NCBI GenBank assembly: GCA_013002105.1
Contig: JABDKS010000327.1
Coordinates: forward strand, 1 to 7,022
Direction: 5' to 3'
Origin: Pirellulaceae bacterium
GTDB taxonomy: Bacteria > Planctomycetota > Planctomycetia > Pirellulales > Pirellulaceae
DNA: 7,022 nucleotides
Both the position numbers and the translations under genes were made by a program. Position 1 is the stretch's first letter, and every line of letters starts with the position of its first letter. The notes below the pieces were generated by a model, which did no database searches, was not told where the DNA came from, and worked only from the letters and a program-made list of their open reading frames with translations. This document shows, one piece after another, positions 6,429 to 7,022 of the stretch.

Positions 6429-7022
6429 TTACTGGCTGGCGATGATCCCGTCGGTGGCGAAGTCGTCGGTCATGTCCCAGCGATGGAAAGAGCGGGCAAT
6501 TTGTTTGGCCAGCATGCTCAGATAAAGTTTGCGAAACCGGCTTTCGGTCGTCTCGCTGGTGTATTGACCCGCCGTGATTGGATACGTGAATTCATCCAGC
6601 GATCGCCGATAAAGCACTTCGCCGGTGGCAACGTCAATCACCGAAAGTGACACGTCGGCGCGGCCGCGGTAAAGCGTTGCACCATCACGCAGACGCAAAT
6701 TGGTGAGTTCGATTCCCAGCACCTTGTCCGCCTTGACTCCCTTTCCAATCGATAAGAAATCAACCGAGTCCCAGCCGTTCAGATCGCGCCATTGTTCGAT
6801 TTGGTCTTCGCGAACCAAGCTCACATCGTCGACTTCTTTGATCACGATGTCGCTGACCATTCGACTGAGCAGTCGGGCGGACGTGTCGTCGCTGTAGTGG
6901 CTGCTGTTGGTCACCGTAACGATCGCGACTGACGAATCTTCCAGGCCTTTGTACTCAGCAGGAACTTGATCCGCTCCGACGGCGTGCATCAGGTTGGCAA
7001 AAACGCCCAGGCAACCTGGTTG
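6429..7022 (-). CDS. Probable lipoprotein with CsgG/LpoB/TolB-N-like fold (5' end outside window)
   Basis: The visible 197 residues are open to the window edge with no stop, so the true start lies beyond 7022. A methionine codon at 6987-6989 is an internal Met. Residues before it read QPGCLGVFANL, where the cysteine (codon 7011-7013) could be the lipidated residue of a lipobox, but the part upstream is unseen. After it comes SSVAIVTVTNSS, then a helix (SARLLSRMVSDIVI), VSLVREDQIEQW, a segment ADKVLGIELTNLRL, and finally YRGRADVSLSVIDVATGEVLYRR. This order of strands, with a 'V-x-V-x-D-x-x-T-G-E' strand near the end, is the pattern of CsgG, LpoB and TolB N-terminal domains, which act at the outer membrane or periplasm. 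That is a fold-level inference and the exact role is unknown. Its 3' end faces the gene at 4559 and uses the terminator at 6354-6381. Confidence 0.8.
   Translation of the reverse strand, partial: QPGCLGVFANLMHAVGADQVPAEYKGLEDSSVAIVTVTNSSHYSDDTSARLLSRMVSDIVIKEVDDVSLVREDQIEQWRDLNGWDSVDFLSIGKGVKADKVLGIELTNLRLRDGATLYRGRADVSLSVIDVATGEVLYRRSLDEFTYPITAGQYTSETTESRFRKLYLSMLAKQIARSFHRWDMTDDFATDGIIASQ

Noticed and set aside
6429..6989. The methionine at 6987-6989 as the true start of the lipoprotein-like gene
   Set aside because: The frame continues open to the window edge with a plausible lipobox-type cysteine upstream, so the gene is better treated as 5'-partial.

Overview
The window looks like chromosomal DNA from a planctomycete of the Pirellulaceae (Rhodopirellula-like) type. 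This is inferred from recognised gene content: an ABC-2 permease fused to a CPBP protease, a SprT-like protein with an SH3-like tail, and a signal-peptide protein with a Met/Asp-rich tract. It also fits the moderately high GC, GTG starts, weak or absent Shine-Dalgarno sequences and non-coding gaps with small palindromic repeats. No database search was possible, so the taxonomic call rests on pattern recognition.

Layout, left to right. Positions 1-224 hold no gene I can support. Positions 225-3116 (minus strand) are a two-gene exporter operon: the ATPase (2388-3116) is read first, followed after 42 bp by a permease fused to a CPBP-type intramembrane protease (225-2345). Positions 3117-3458 are non-coding. 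They hold a 16-bp direct-repeat cluster split by an AT-rich stretch that contains a 56-bp imperfect palindrome. Positions 3459-4316 (minus) encode a SprT-like HExxH metalloprotein. Positions 4317-4558 are a divergent control region with a perfect 9+9-bp inverted repeat on the SprT side and a good sigma70-like promoter on the other side. Positions 4559-6259 (plus) encode an exported protein of unknown function with an extreme Met/Asp-rich segment. A bidirectional hairpin terminator at 6354-6381 separates it from a convergent minus-strand gene (6429 to beyond 7022). That gene is cut by the window edge and encodes a probable lipoprotein with a CsgG/LpoB/TolB-N-like fold.

How the genes work together: only the ATPase and the fusion permease clearly form one unit, a NatAB-type ABC-2 exporter with a built-in membrane protease. 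The other three genes are separate transcription units with envelope (exported protein, lipoprotein) or proteolysis/DNA-repair-like (SprT) flavours. Nothing in the sequence ties them to one pathway. No tRNA, rRNA, CRISPR array, transposase or phage gene was seen.
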